Origin: Streptomyces sp. P9-A2 | GTDB lineage: Bacteria; Actinomycetota; Actinomycetes; Streptomycetales; Streptomycetaceae | Direction: 5' to 3' | Length of the DNA: 64,000 bases | Assembly: GCF_036634175.1 (NCBI RefSeq) | Contig: NZ_JAZIFX010000001.1 | Location: forward strand, 6,634,001 to 6,698,000 | Notes under the pieces: generated by a model | The model's input: only the letters and a program-made list of their open reading frames with translations | Told to the model about the DNA's origin: nothing | Database searches by the model: none | Position numbers and translations under genes: made by a program | Shown: one piece after another, positions 8,824 through 17,295 of the stretch | Layout of the letters: every line of letters starts with the position of its first letter | Position numbering within the stretch: the first letter of the stretch is position 1

Positions 8824-9531
8824 TCAGCGCGCGCCGGTTACCGGCCGGCTCGGAGTGCGGCCGGTGCGGGCCAGACCGAGGCCAGTGAGCAGGAAGGCGA
8901 TCGCCTCGGTGCTTTGTGCGAGGCCTGGCCCGTCGCAGCGCAGGGCGCGCGCCGTGAACGGCCCGGTGGTGCACGCCTGCCAGCCCTGCACGTGCCGCGT
9001 GGTGATGTCCCGGTCATAGGTGCCCACGAGGGCAGTGACGGGGCACTTCAGTGGCGGGCCCGCCCGGTAGCGGGCCCGGTACTGCGCGGCGAGCCGGATG
9101 TCGGCCTGCGTGGTGGCGAGCGGCACCCCGGGCTCAGGGGATGTCGGACCCTCGTGAGGTGGGCCGGAGTCAGGACCGGGGTGCGTGGGAGCCGCCTGGG
9201 CCAAGGCGTACAGAGCGTACGGAGTGCCAGGGTGCACCCTGTGGAGCAGGTGAGCCGTCTCCAAAGCCACGTAAGCTCCCATGCCGTGCCCGATGAGCAC
9301 GATGGATGCGTCCGTGGCGCTGGTGGCGGTGAGTTCGGCCGCGACCGGCTCTGCGAGTTCCTCGAGGTGCCGCGGCAGCGGATCGTCGAGACGCTCGGCG
9401 CGGCCCGGGTACTGTACGTGCGTCACGGAGACGGAGCTGGGCAGCGCATCCGGCCACCATGCGAAGAGCTCCGTCGTACTGCCTGCCCCGGGGAAGCACA
9501 CCAGGCGGAAGGCCGGGCTGTGCTGGAACAA
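8824..9531 (-). CDS. Type II thioesterase-like alpha/beta hydrolase lacking its catalytic serine
   Basis: About 235 residues if translation starts at the TTG at 9529-9531; the frame is open further upstream but not protein-like. RLVCFPGAGSTTELFAWWP, VQYPGRAERL and CPVTALVGTYDRDIT match NRPS/PKS type II (external) thioesterases, which release stalled acyl groups. The nucleophile elbow reads GHGMGA instead of GHSMGA, so the catalytic serine is Gly. The usual C-terminal GGHFY histidine region is replaced by RCDGPGLAQ, and the lid after ALYALAQAAP is shortened. The protein is probably catalytically dead, a decaying member of the salicylate locus. Confidence 0.6.
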   Translation of the reverse strand: MFQHSPAFRLVCFPGAGSTTELFAWWPDALPSSVSVTHVQYPGRAERLDDPLPRHLEELAEPVAAELTATSATDASIVLIGHGMGAYVALETAHLLHRVHPGTPYALYALAQAAPTHPGPDSGPPHEGPTSPEPGVPLATTQADIRLAAQYRARYRAGPPLKCPVTALVGTYDRDITTRHVQGWQACTTGPFTARALRCDGPGLAQSTEAIAFLLTGLGLARTGRTPSRPVTGAR

Positions 9532-9903
9532 GAGAAACGCGCCCCCTGACGATGGTGGGATGTTCGGACTCGAGGCCGACGGAGTGTCGCGCGGGAAAAT
9601 CCACCCGGAGAAGCGATTCGAAGGTACCCGTCGAAGCTTTCCCCCGGGCTGCGCTGTTCGGCAAATCGCCGCCTCGGCAGCAGAAATTGTACTAGCCAAC
9701 TCCACCCGAGAAGGGTGAGTAGCCAAACGGGTAATACCCCTACTGGAGAAGGAGGTGTATAGCTTGACATGTCCTATTTGGAAGGGGATCCGAAGTGGAG
9801 CCCCTCGTGTGATCCTTCTGCTGGGAATGGGCAGGAAAGGAAATCTCGGCGGCCCCGTCGACTTCCCCGCATGCCGTGAACTCATTGAACAGCGGAGCCC
9901 TTC

Positions 9904-11541
9904 ATGGAAGCTATTGGATGGCCCGATGCCTATGCGCGGAGCTATCGGGAAGCCGGGTATTGGCAGGATCGTCCGCTGGGCGTTTTCCTGGCGGAGCACG
10001 CCCGTACGCTGGGCGACAAAACCGCCCTCGTGACGGAGCACGGCAGCATCACCTACGTCGAACTCGACCGCCGCGCCGCCGCGCTCGCCCGTGGCCTTGT
10101 CGCCCTGGGCCTCGGACGCGGCGATCACATCGTTGTCCAACTACCCAACACAGAGGACTTCTTCGTCGTCCTCTTCGCAGTGCTGCGGATCGGCGTCATA
10201 CCCGTCCTCGGACTGCCCGCCTACCGTCGCAGTGAGGCCGTGCACCTGGCGCGGCACAGCTCGGCCGTGGCCTATGTACTGCCCGCCACTGACCCTTCGT
10301 CCGGCTACGACTACCGCACGCTCGCCGACGAGGTGACCGCCGAAGTCCCCACATTGAGCCATGTCCTGGTGGCCGGCGCCCCGGGACGGCACACCGCCCT
10401 CGCCGCCGTGGAACAGGCGGGCGAGCAGGGCCCGGCCCCGGCCACCGCCGAACCCGACTCGGCGGCGCCCGCAGTCCTCCTGGTCTCCGGCGGTACCACG
10501 GGGCTGCCCAAGCTGATCCCACGGACACACAACGACTACGCGTACAACATCCGGGCCAGTGCGCAGGTGTGCGGCTTCGGCCCGGACACCGTCTATCTGG
10601 CAGCGCTTCCGGTGGCACACAACTTCGCGCTTTCCTGCCCGGGAGCCCTCGGTGCACTCCTCGTCGGCGGCACCGTGGTGCTCGCGCCGTCGCCCGACCC
10701 GGACACGGTGTTCCCGCTCATCGAGCACCACAAGGTGACGGCCACGGCGGTCGTGCCCCCACTGGCCGCACTGTGGTCACAGGCCGTCGAGTGGGCCACC
10801 GAGGACCTCGGCAGCCTGGCTCTGCTCCAGGTCGGCGGGGCCCGGCTCAGCCCGGATGTTGCGCGCCGGGTCAGGGCCGGGCTCGGCTGCGAGCTCCAGC
10901 AGGTGTTCGGGATGGCGGAGGGGCTGCTGTGCATGACCCGCCCCGGCTACGCGCCCGAACGCGTCGACACCACGCAGGGCCGGCCACTGTGTCCGGACGA
11001 CGAGCTGCGGGTCGTCGACGAGGACAGGCGGGACGTCCCGCCCGGCGGGACCGGGGAGCTGCTCACCCGCGGGCCCTACACCCTGCGCGGCTACTACCGT
11101 GCGCCGGAACACAACAAGACCGCCTTCACGGCGGACGGCTTCTACCGGACCGGCGACCTGGTGCGGCTCACCGCCGATGGAGACATCGTCGTCGAGGGGC
11201 GGAAGAAGGACCTCGTGAACAGGGGTGGTGACAAGGTTTCCGCGGACGAGATCGAGGAACACCTGCGTGCCCACCCCGGCATCCTCGACGCCGCGGTCGT
11301 ACCTGTTCCCGACGAGTACCTGGGCGAGCGCACTTGTGCCTGGGTCGTCCCGCGTGAAGGCCGCGCGGGCCTCGACGTGGCAGGCCTCGACAGCTTTCTG
11401 GACGAGCGCGGCGTCGCCGATTACAAGAAGCCGGACCTCGTCCACCTCGTCGACGCCCTGCCCGTGACCGGCGTGGGCAAGGTCGACAAGCGAACGCTCG
11501 CCCGCCGTGCGGCCGAAGCGGCGGGCAGGCCGCGGCCCTGA
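9904..11541 (+). CDS. Salicyl-AMP ligase (aryl-acid adenylating enzyme)
   Basis: 545 residues, close to EntE/DhbE/MbtA family length. It would activate an aryl acid with ATP and load it on an aryl carrier protein. ANL motifs: SGGTTGLPKLIPRTHNDY near residue 195, FGMAEG at 335-340, GELLTRGPYTLRGYY, TGDLVR, and GKVDKR with the C-terminal lysine. The aryl-binding stretch AHNFALSCPG (residues 238-247) has Asn240 and Cys245 where DhbE has Asn235 and Ser240, and Leu342 replaces DhbE Val337. That Cys/Leu pattern is associated with salicylate rather than 2,3-dihydroxybenzoate. The salicylate synthase follows 103 bp downstream. No intact carrier protein is in the window. Confidence 0.88.
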   Translation: MEAIGWPDAYARSYREAGYWQDRPLGVFLAEHARTLGDKTALVTEHGSITYVELDRRAAALARGLVALGLGRGDHIVVQLPNTEDFFVVLFAVLRIGVIPVLGLPAYRRSEAVHLARHSSAVAYVLPATDPSSGYDYRTLADEVTAEVPTLSHVLVAGAPGRHTALAAVEQAGEQGPAPATAEPDSAAPAVLLVSGGTTGLPKLIPRTHNDYAYNIRASAQVCGFGPDTVYLAALPVAHNFALSCPGALGALLVGGTVVLAPSPDPDTVFPLIEHHKVTATAVVPPLAALWSQAVEWATEDLGSLALLQVGGARLSPDVARRVRAGLGCELQQVFGMAEGLLCMTRPGYAPERVDTTQGRPLCPDDELRVVDEDRRDVPPGGTGELLTRGPYTLRGYYRAPEHNKTAFTADGFYRTGDLVRLTADGDIVVEGRKKDLVNRGGDKVSADEIEEHLRAHPGILDAAVVPVPDEYLGERTCAWVVPREGRAGLDVAGLDSFLDERGVADYKKPDLVHLVDALPVTGVGKVDKRTLARRAAEAAGRPRP

Positions 11542-11644
11542 CCCGCACCCGAGCGCCACGAGGCTCTCCTGTGCCCCTCCTGGGTTCCCTCCGTTCCCCA
11601 GCCGCCCCGCCCATCCCACTAGCGCCGTATCTGAGGAGACAGCC

Positions 11645-12991
11645 ATGCCCACGGCTCTTCCGTCACGTGTCCGTGCTCCGTACGTCGGCACGCCTCTCCA
11701 GGCCGCCGTTCGGCTCGCCGAGAACGGCCCGCACGACCAGTACGTGATCTATGAGCAGGAAGGTGCCTGGTGGTACGCGGGCGGAGTGCGTGCTTCGCTG
11801 GAGGTCGACCGGGACCACGCCACCCTCGACCACCGCGACGAGCGAATACGCGTCCCGTGGCAGGATGATCCGCTGGCGGCGGTGCACGACCTGCTCGCCA
11901 AGCTGCCGCAGCAGGACTGGCGGGTTTACGGCTGGGCAGCCTTCGAACTGTCGTACGCCCTCGCAGGGGAGAAGGAGGGGCTCGGCACGGCCCCGCTGAT
12001 ACGTCTGGTCCTGCCGTGCAGCGAGGTGCGGATCACGTCGGACGGCGCCGAGCTGCGATGCGCCGACGAGGCGGATGCGGCCGCGATCGGCGCGGTGCTG
12101 GGGGCCGAGCCCAAGCCGTTCACCGCTGAGCGCGCCCCTCTCGACATCGATCTCGCCGAGCCGCCGGGCGAGTCGTACCAGGAGGCGGTCAAGCAGGCCG
12201 TTGCCGCCATCCGCGATGGTGACCTGCAGAAGGTGATCCTGTCGCGCGCCGTCCCCGTCGCAGCCGAACTCGACTTCCCGGCCAGCTATTTGGCGGGTCG
12301 TATGGTCAACTCGCCCGCCCGCTCCTTTCTGTTGCGGCTCGAAGGTGTGGAGGCCGCGGGTTTCAGCCCCGAGACCGTCGTCGAGGTCACCGCGGACGGC
12401 AGGGCCTCGACCCAGCCGCTGGCTGGAACCCGGGCGTTGACCGGGGACGAGACCGCGGACACCGCTCGTCGGACCGATCTGCTGGTGGATCCCAAGGAGA
12501 TCTACGAGCACGCCATCTCCGTCCAGGTGGCCTGGGACGAGATGACCTCCGTGTGCGCCGAGGGCTCCGTGCGGGTGGAGGAGTTCATGACGATCAAGGA
12601 ACGCGGCAGCGTACAGCATTTGGCGTCGCGGGTGGGCGGGCAGCTGCCGCACGGCGACAGCGGACCGTGGCCGGCGCTCGCGGCCGTCTTTCCCGCCGTC
12701 ACCGCGTCCGGAGTACCCAAGGCCGCCGCCTACCGCGCCATCCGGGAGATCGAGCGCGGACCACGCGGCCTGTACAGCGGAGCCGTTCTCACGGTGGGCA
12801 GTGACGGCTCGCTTGACGCGGCGCTCATACTCCGCACCGTGTTCCGCGAGCAGAGCGACACCTGGCTGCGGGCCGGCGCGGGAATCGTCGGACAGTCCAC
12901 GCCGGAGCGGGAGTTCGAGGAAACCTGCGAAAAGTTGCGCAGCGTTTCACGCACGCTGGTGGAGAAGCGTACCGATCCCCAGAGCGCGTAG
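11645..12991 (+). CDS. Salicylate synthase (MbtI/Irp9-type)
   Basis: 448 residues from the ATG at 11645, preceded by gaggaga; MbtI is of similar length (about 450). The enzyme converts chorismate through isochorismate to salicylate and pyruvate in a Mg-dependent reaction. The chorismate-binding fold is shown by LQKVILSRAVPV (general-base Lys region), AAGFSPETVVEV, QPLAGTRAL, DPKEIYEHAISVQ (metal-binding Glu region), EEFMTIKERGSVQHLASRVGG and GIVGQSTPEREFEET. It forms a likely operon with the salicyl-AMP ligase. Both genes look intact, so free salicylate could still be made even though the partner assembly-line genes are ruined. Confidence 0.87.
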   Translation: MPTALPSRVRAPYVGTPLQAAVRLAENGPHDQYVIYEQEGAWWYAGGVRASLEVDRDHATLDHRDERIRVPWQDDPLAAVHDLLAKLPQQDWRVYGWAAFELSYALAGEKEGLGTAPLIRLVLPCSEVRITSDGAELRCADEADAAAIGAVLGAEPKPFTAERAPLDIDLAEPPGESYQEAVKQAVAAIRDGDLQKVILSRAVPVAAELDFPASYLAGRMVNSPARSFLLRLEGVEAAGFSPETVVEVTADGRASTQPLAGTRALTGDETADTARRTDLLVDPKEIYEHAISVQVAWDEMTSVCAEGSVRVEEFMTIKERGSVQHLASRVGGQLPHGDSGPWPALAAVFPAVTASGVPKAAAYRAIREIERGPRGLYSGAVLTVGSDGSLDAALILRTVFREQSDTWLRAGAGIVGQSTPEREFEETCEKLRSVSRTLVEKRTDPQSA

Positions 12992-13129
12992 ATCTTCACA
13001 AGCGTGTTCGGCATGCAGGGCGGCGCGAGATGCGCCCACCCTGGCAGTGACGTTCACCTCAAAGGGCTCCACGTGCCGTCCCCGCACCACCGCACCCCGT
13101 CCTCGAGGCGGGCACCGCTTGTGCTGGTC

Positions 13130-13518
13130 GATCCTGGCCGTGCTCTGCCTCAGCCTGCTGCTCCCCGGTACTTATCGGGACGACCTTGCGGACAGTGCGG
13201 CCTCCGCGCACCTTCCCGACGGGCTCTCGCTACAGCGGGCGACTCCGTCGGCGCGGCTCTCTCGGTCACGGGGGAACTGCCGGGGCAGGGCGGGACGGCG
13301 TTCGCCGAAGCGGCGCGTTCCGCGTACGTCTCAGGCATGGCGCCCCTCCCCTCGGAGAGGGGCGCAGTCAATGGGGCAGCGGTCGCCGCGGTGGGGTCCT
13401 CGTGGCCTTCCTGTTGATTCCGAAAGGCAGGGCCGACGGCACCGGGGCACCGCCGGAGGGCGGCGGCCCCAGGCTCTTCGTCACAGCGCACGTCGATTCC
13501 AAGGTCGCCGACAGGTGA
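13130..13518 (+). pseudogene. MFS exporter C-terminal remnant
   Basis: Pieces in different frames resemble the last two helices of a DHA2-type exporter: AVLCLSLLLPG, then SVGAALSVTGELPGQGGTAFAEAARSAYVSGM, then a frame change to VLVAFLLIPKGRADG and a stop at 13516-13518. The upstream helices are absent and several frameshifts are needed, so this is a remnant. It lies 84 bp before a TetR gene, the usual repressor-exporter pairing. Confidence 0.5.
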
Positions 13519-13602
13519 CCGTGCTTCCGCAGCGCAGCGCCCCATCAGCCGCGCCCTTCGGCGTCTGGAACCGCAGGAAGGAGGTGACATACGCTCCGTC
13601 CC

Positions 13603-14253
13603 ATGTCCACGTCGTCGCAACGAGTCAACAAATCCCCGACAACAAGGTCAGCGACCAGGGTGTCCCCGTCGAAGGCCGCCGGCACCAAGCGTCGAGCCGA
13701 CGCGGAACGGAGCATTGCCGCCATCGTCACGGCCGCACTCGACTGCTTCCGTAAGGATCCGGGGGTGAGTCTGACCGCGGTGGCGAGCGCCGCTGGGGTG
13801 AGCCGTGTGACTCTGTACACGCACTTCCCGTCCCGGGAGACCCTGCTCGACGCCGTACTGGAGCACTCCGTCGAGCGCGCCGACTCGGCCCTCGCCGCGC
13901 AACGGCTCGACGAGGGGCATGCGGAGGAAGCGTTCTCACGGTTGGTGAGGTCCAGCTGGGACGTTCTGGAGCAGCATGTTTTTCTGCTCTCCATCGCGGA
14001 GGGCACTGTTCCGGCGGCTCAGCTCCGAAAACACCACGCAAAGGTCCTCGGACGCGTCGAGGCGGTCCTCAAGCGGGGCCAGGAGGAGGGGGTCTTCCGT
14101 ACCGATCTCCCCACCAACTGGTTGGTGACCACTTTCTACAGCCTGCTGCACGCAGCTGCGCTCGAAGGCGAGCACCGGCACCTGAAGAAGAAGGACATCC
14201 CCTGGATCCTCGACCGCACACTCACGTCGATCCTCAGAGCGGACACCACCTGA
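13603..14253 (+). CDS. TetR/AcrR-family transcriptional regulator
   Basis: 216 residues; ATG at 13603, with an aaggagg Shine-Dalgarno about 20 bp upstream. A basic N-terminal tail is followed by a TetR helix-turn-helix (SIAAIVTAALDCFRKDP, then SLTAVASAAGVSRVTLYTHFPSRETLL near residues 60-85) and an all-helical ligand-binding domain. TetR proteins normally repress a neighbouring exporter or enzyme gene and release DNA on binding a drug or metabolite. The neighbouring exporter is a remnant, so this may be an orphan or may act on the exporter at 6682-8235 (inference only). Confidence 0.85.
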   Translation: MSTSSQRVNKSPTTRSATRVSPSKAAGTKRRADAERSIAAIVTAALDCFRKDPGVSLTAVASAAGVSRVTLYTHFPSRETLLDAVLEHSVERADSALAAQRLDEGHAEEAFSRLVRSSWDVLEQHVFLLSIAEGTVPAAQLRKHHAKVLGRVEAVLKRGQEEGVFRTDLPTNWLVTTFYSLLHAAALEGEHRHLKKKDIPWILDRTLTSILRADTT

Positions 14254-14357
14254 CGGCGTGCGACCCTGCTCCCACCATCCCGGCCTGCGGGCCGCACTGT
14301 TACTTCTGCGAAGCCGTCCAGGTTTTCCCTGCGCTGCCCGGCCCCGGGCGTGCGGCC

Positions 14358-14805
14358 CTACCAGTCCCCTCGCGTCTGCCGCCCGAAGCGGATGCCGCCC
14401 GGTTCGGGCGGTGGGGGAGTGCCCGGTTTGAGGGGCCAGGCGAGCAGCATGCCCACGACGAAGCCGACCACGTGGGCCGCGTATGCCACCGTTCCGGTGC
14501 TGGTGACACCCGTGCCGGACGAGTACACCGCCTGCAGGACGAACCACAGGCCCAGGACGATCCAGGCGGGCAGGCGCAGTGGCAGGAAGATCAGGAAGGG
14601 GACGAGGACCCAGACGCGTGCCCTCGGGTAGAGCACCAGGTAGGCGCCGAGGACGCCGGCGATGGCTCCCGAGGCACCGATCAGGGGAGCGGCGGAGCCG
14701 GTGTTCGTGAGTGCGAATCCGTATGCGGCCGCGTACCCGCAGAGCAGGTAGAACAGCAGGTACCGCACATGGCCCATGCGGTCCTCGACGTTGTTGCCGA
14801 AGATC
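14358..14805 (-). pseudogene. Rhomboid protease 3' fragment, left copy
   Basis: Encodes about 148 residues of a rhomboid intramembrane serine protease: EDRMGHVRYLLFYLLCGYAAAYG, the catalytic-serine motif IGASGAIAGVLGAY, VLGLWFVLQAVYS and a GxxxAHVVGFVVGM helix. Everything upstream of IFGNNVEDR is missing; similarity stops exactly at 14805. The same segment, in the same orientation, ends the rhomboid gene at 44844-45642. Here the C-terminal frame is intact. Similarity to the other copy extends about 40 bp past the stop codon. Confidence 0.75.
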
Positions 14806-14990
14806 TAAAAGATGGGCATCAGTGCAGGTCAGAGGCATAATTGCTGAGCCCCAGGTCAGCAAGTAGCCAGCAAGCGGCGAGCGGGAGGCCCCGCCTTGCT
14901 GACCGCGGGACGTGACAGCAGAGCCGGCCTTCGCTGGTCCGCTCGTCCTCCGGAAGGTGTCGCTCCCTGGCTCGTCGGCTCGCCCGCGGC

Positions 14991-15325
14991 ATGGGCTCCT
15001 TCTTCGAGCCCTGGGACTGCGCCAGGCCCAGCCGGTGCCCGCACGCCTGCACCATCCGGTTTCGCGACGCTCGGGGAAAACAGCGAGAGGAGACCGGGTA
15101 TCGGACTCAGGACGCGGCGGTCGAACGGCTGACGGAGCTGTACGCCGACCGGAAGAAGACGGCTCCCTCGGTGGCGGAGGCGCAACGGGAACTGGGGCAG
15201 CAGAGGATAGAGGAGTACGCCCAAACGTGGCTGCCTCGGCAGCGCCAGATGACCGAGTACTCGACCGCGAAAACCCTGGCGAGTCACTTCAGGGCACAGA
15301 TCAACCCGGTGATCGGATCGCGAAA
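14991..15325 (+). pseudogene. Tyrosine integrase N-terminal fragment
   Basis: From the ATG at 14991 the frame encodes MGSFFEPWDCARPSRC, then TIRFRDARGKQREETGYRTQDAAVERLTELYADRK (arm-type DNA-binding domain) and a SAM-like core-binding stretch ending HFRAQINPVIGSR. At about 15325 the sequence switches to IS110 DNA and the catalytic domain is absent. Such integrases belong to actinomycete integrative elements. It lies just beyond the truncated rhomboid copy, as expected next to an attachment site. Confidence 0.65.
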
Positions 15326-15329
15326 CTCG

Positions 15330-16118
15330 GGGCAGCTCATCACTCGGTACCAGCCCGAGGTAGGCGCCAATGCTCGCTCCGGTGAACCGCTCCCAGTCGC
15401 AGATTTCCACAGCCAGGGCAAAGCCGGCGAGAGCGTCGGTTCCGCGCAGGCACCCGAGCCGGGCGACCACCACAGACCACGGTGAGTCGGCGGCCATCGC
15501 GGCGATCGTTTTATCGAGACGGGCCCGGCGTCCTTCGGCCAGGACCACCGCCTCGTACGCACTGTCGTAGGCGGCCTTCATCGCCACGTCGTCGAAGCGT
15601 TGCGCGCCGAGCCACGCGTGGTGCGCCGGCCTCCACGTGACCCCGCCGCTCCACACGAGCCCTTGGCGCAGCAGCAGTTTGCTCACCCGATAACGGGCAC
15701 GCATCAGATCCCCGCGCACATCCTCGCGCGCCCGCACCAGATCCCGGGCGGCTTCTTCGGCCGCCGACGGCACCTGCACCGCGGTGAACTCGCCCAGGCG
15801 CAGCAGCTTCGCCAAGTGCGGAGCGTCGCGCGCATCGGTTTTCACCCGCTCATCGGCCGGACGTTGCAGCCTTGAGGGCGCGAGTACCTCGCAGTGTATC
15901 CCCGCCACCGAAAGCGCCAGGGCCAGGCCGACCCTGGTCGGCCCGGCTTCGTAGGCCACCGCGACTGGACTGGGCAGGCAACTGATCCACCCGAGGACGT
16001 CAACATGCTGCGGCGTGAGCCGACAGCAGATCAACTCCCCGGTCACTGTGTCGATCGCGCACGCCACCACGCTGCGGGCATGCACATCCAACCCGACGCT
16101 CGTACGCTCAGAAAACAC
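15330..16118 (-). pseudogene. IS110-family transposase, 3' truncated
   Basis: Starts at the GTG at 16116-16118 (FSERTSVGLDVHARSVVACAID) and runs through the DEDD-type N-terminal domain (KTDARDAPHLAKLLRLGEF) into the C-terminal Transposase_20 domain (RLGCLRGTDALAGFALAVEICDWERFTGASIGAYLGLVPS). Similarity ends there, before the serine-containing C-terminal region. The frame then continues into foreign DNA that is the integrase fragment on the other strand. Truncation and integrase disruption share one junction near 15325-15333. Confidence 0.75.
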
Positions 16119-16224
16119 CGGGCCTCCCGTAAATGTAGGCACTACCGGCCAGGCTGCGCCCGGCCGGAAACCCACGACAACTTGTGAGTGAGGCCCGGGC
16201 CCACGACCGGCACCTACATACCGT

Positions 16225-17295
16225 CTAGGCCACTTCCGCGACGGATCCGGCGGCCAGCCCCAGTTCGCGCTCGCCGAGAGGGGTGAAGAAGCGTTCGACG
16301 TCGGCCTCGGTGACCTCTGCGAGGGTGGCGGGCGACCAGCGTGGGTTGCGGTCCTTGTCGATGACCTGGGCGCGGATGCCCTCCACCAGGTCGGGGGCGG
16401 TCAGGGCGACACAGGAGACCCGATACTCCTGGTCGAGGACCCGCTCCAGCGGGCCGAGCCGACGGGCGCGGCGCAGGGCGGCCAGGGTGACCTTCAGCGC
16501 GGTGGGCGACTTGGCGAGCAGACTCTCGGCGGCCTCCTTGGCGGCGGGGTCGGGGTGGGCGAGCAGCCGCTGGACGATCTCCTCTAGCGAGCCGGCCGAG
16601 TAGCAGGCGTCGATCCACTCCCGCCGCCCGGCCAGCTCCCCCTGCGGCGCGGGCCGCACATGGCGGGCCACGGCGTCCCGCACGGGCAGGTCGGCGAGGT
16701 CGGCGACAAAGCGCGGTAGGGCGGAGGAGGGGACGAAGTGGTCGGCGAGGCCGCAGAGCAGGGCGTCGCCGGCACCGATGACGGCGCCTGTCAAGGCGAG
16801 ATGCGTGCCGAGTTCCCCCGACGCGAGGGCGAGCAGATGGGTGCCGCCGACGTCCGGTACGAAACCGATACCGGTCTCGGGCATGGCGATTCGGGACTGT
16901 TCAGTGACGACACGGACGCTACCGTGTGCGGAGACACCGACTCCGCCGCCCATCACGATGCCGTCCATAACGGCGACGTAGGGCTTGGGGTAGCGCGCGA
17001 TGCGGGCGTTAAGGCGATATTCGTCGCGCCAGAACGCGGCTGAGGTGCTGCCGTCGCCGTCCCGGACGTCGTCGTGGATGGCTCGGATGTCGCCGCCCGC
17101 GCACAGGCCGCGTTCCCCCGCGCCGGTGATGACGACCGTCTCGACCGCGGGGTCTTGCTCCCAGGCGGTGAGGGCTTCGTCGATCTGGCGGACCATCGCG
17201 TGGTTCAGGGCGTTGAGGGCGCGGGGGCGGTTGAGGGTGAGGTGGGCGACGCGTCCGGCGGTGTGGAGCCGGACCGCCTCTTCGCTGTCGGTCAT
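16225..17295 (-). CDS. 3-hydroxyisobutyryl-CoA hydrolase (crotonase fold), set A
   Basis: 356 residues, ATG at 17293-17295 overlapping the stop of the acyl-CoA dehydrogenase gene (ATGA). It is longer than a simple enoyl-CoA hydratase and matches the ECH_2/HIBCH family: GAGERGLCAGGDIRAIHDD (oxyanion hole), FWRDEYRLNARIARYPKPYVAVMDGIVMGGGVG, and RIAMPETGIGFVPDVGGT with the catalytic acidic residues. In valine breakdown the enzyme hydrolyses 3-hydroxyisobutyryl-CoA to free 3-hydroxyisobutyrate. It is the last gene of the minus-strand operon of set A. A paralogue at 27422-28525 belongs to set B. Confidence 0.85.
   Translation of the reverse strand: MTDSEEAVRLHTAGRVAHLTLNRPRALNALNHAMVRQIDEALTAWEQDPAVETVVITGAGERGLCAGGDIRAIHDDVRDGDGSTSAAFWRDEYRLNARIARYPKPYVAVMDGIVMGGGVGVSAHGSVRVVTEQSRIAMPETGIGFVPDVGGTHLLALASGELGTHLALTGAVIGAGDALLCGLADHFVPSSALPRFVADLADLPVRDAVARHVRPAPQGELAGRREWIDACYSAGSLEEIVQRLLAHPDPAAKEAAESLLAKSPTALKVTLAALRRARRLGPLERVLDQEYRVSCVALTAPDLVEGIRAQVIDKDRNPRWSPATLAEVTEADVERFFTPLGERELGLAAGSVAEVA

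Noticed and set aside
9640..9760. An iron-box (IdeR/DmdR type) operator controlling the salicylate genes
   Set aside because: No 19-bp palindrome of the TTAGGTTAG type is present upstream of 9904, so iron control is not supported.
13004..13417. An intact 137-residue gene after salicylate synthase
   Set aside because: Only its last third resembles a protein (an exporter tail), and this needs a frame change to continue, so it was annotated as a remnant.
14281..15000. A tRNA gene as attachment site beside the integrase fragment
   Set aside because: No cloverleaf-compatible sequence could be found; the duplicated rhomboid end is the better candidate.
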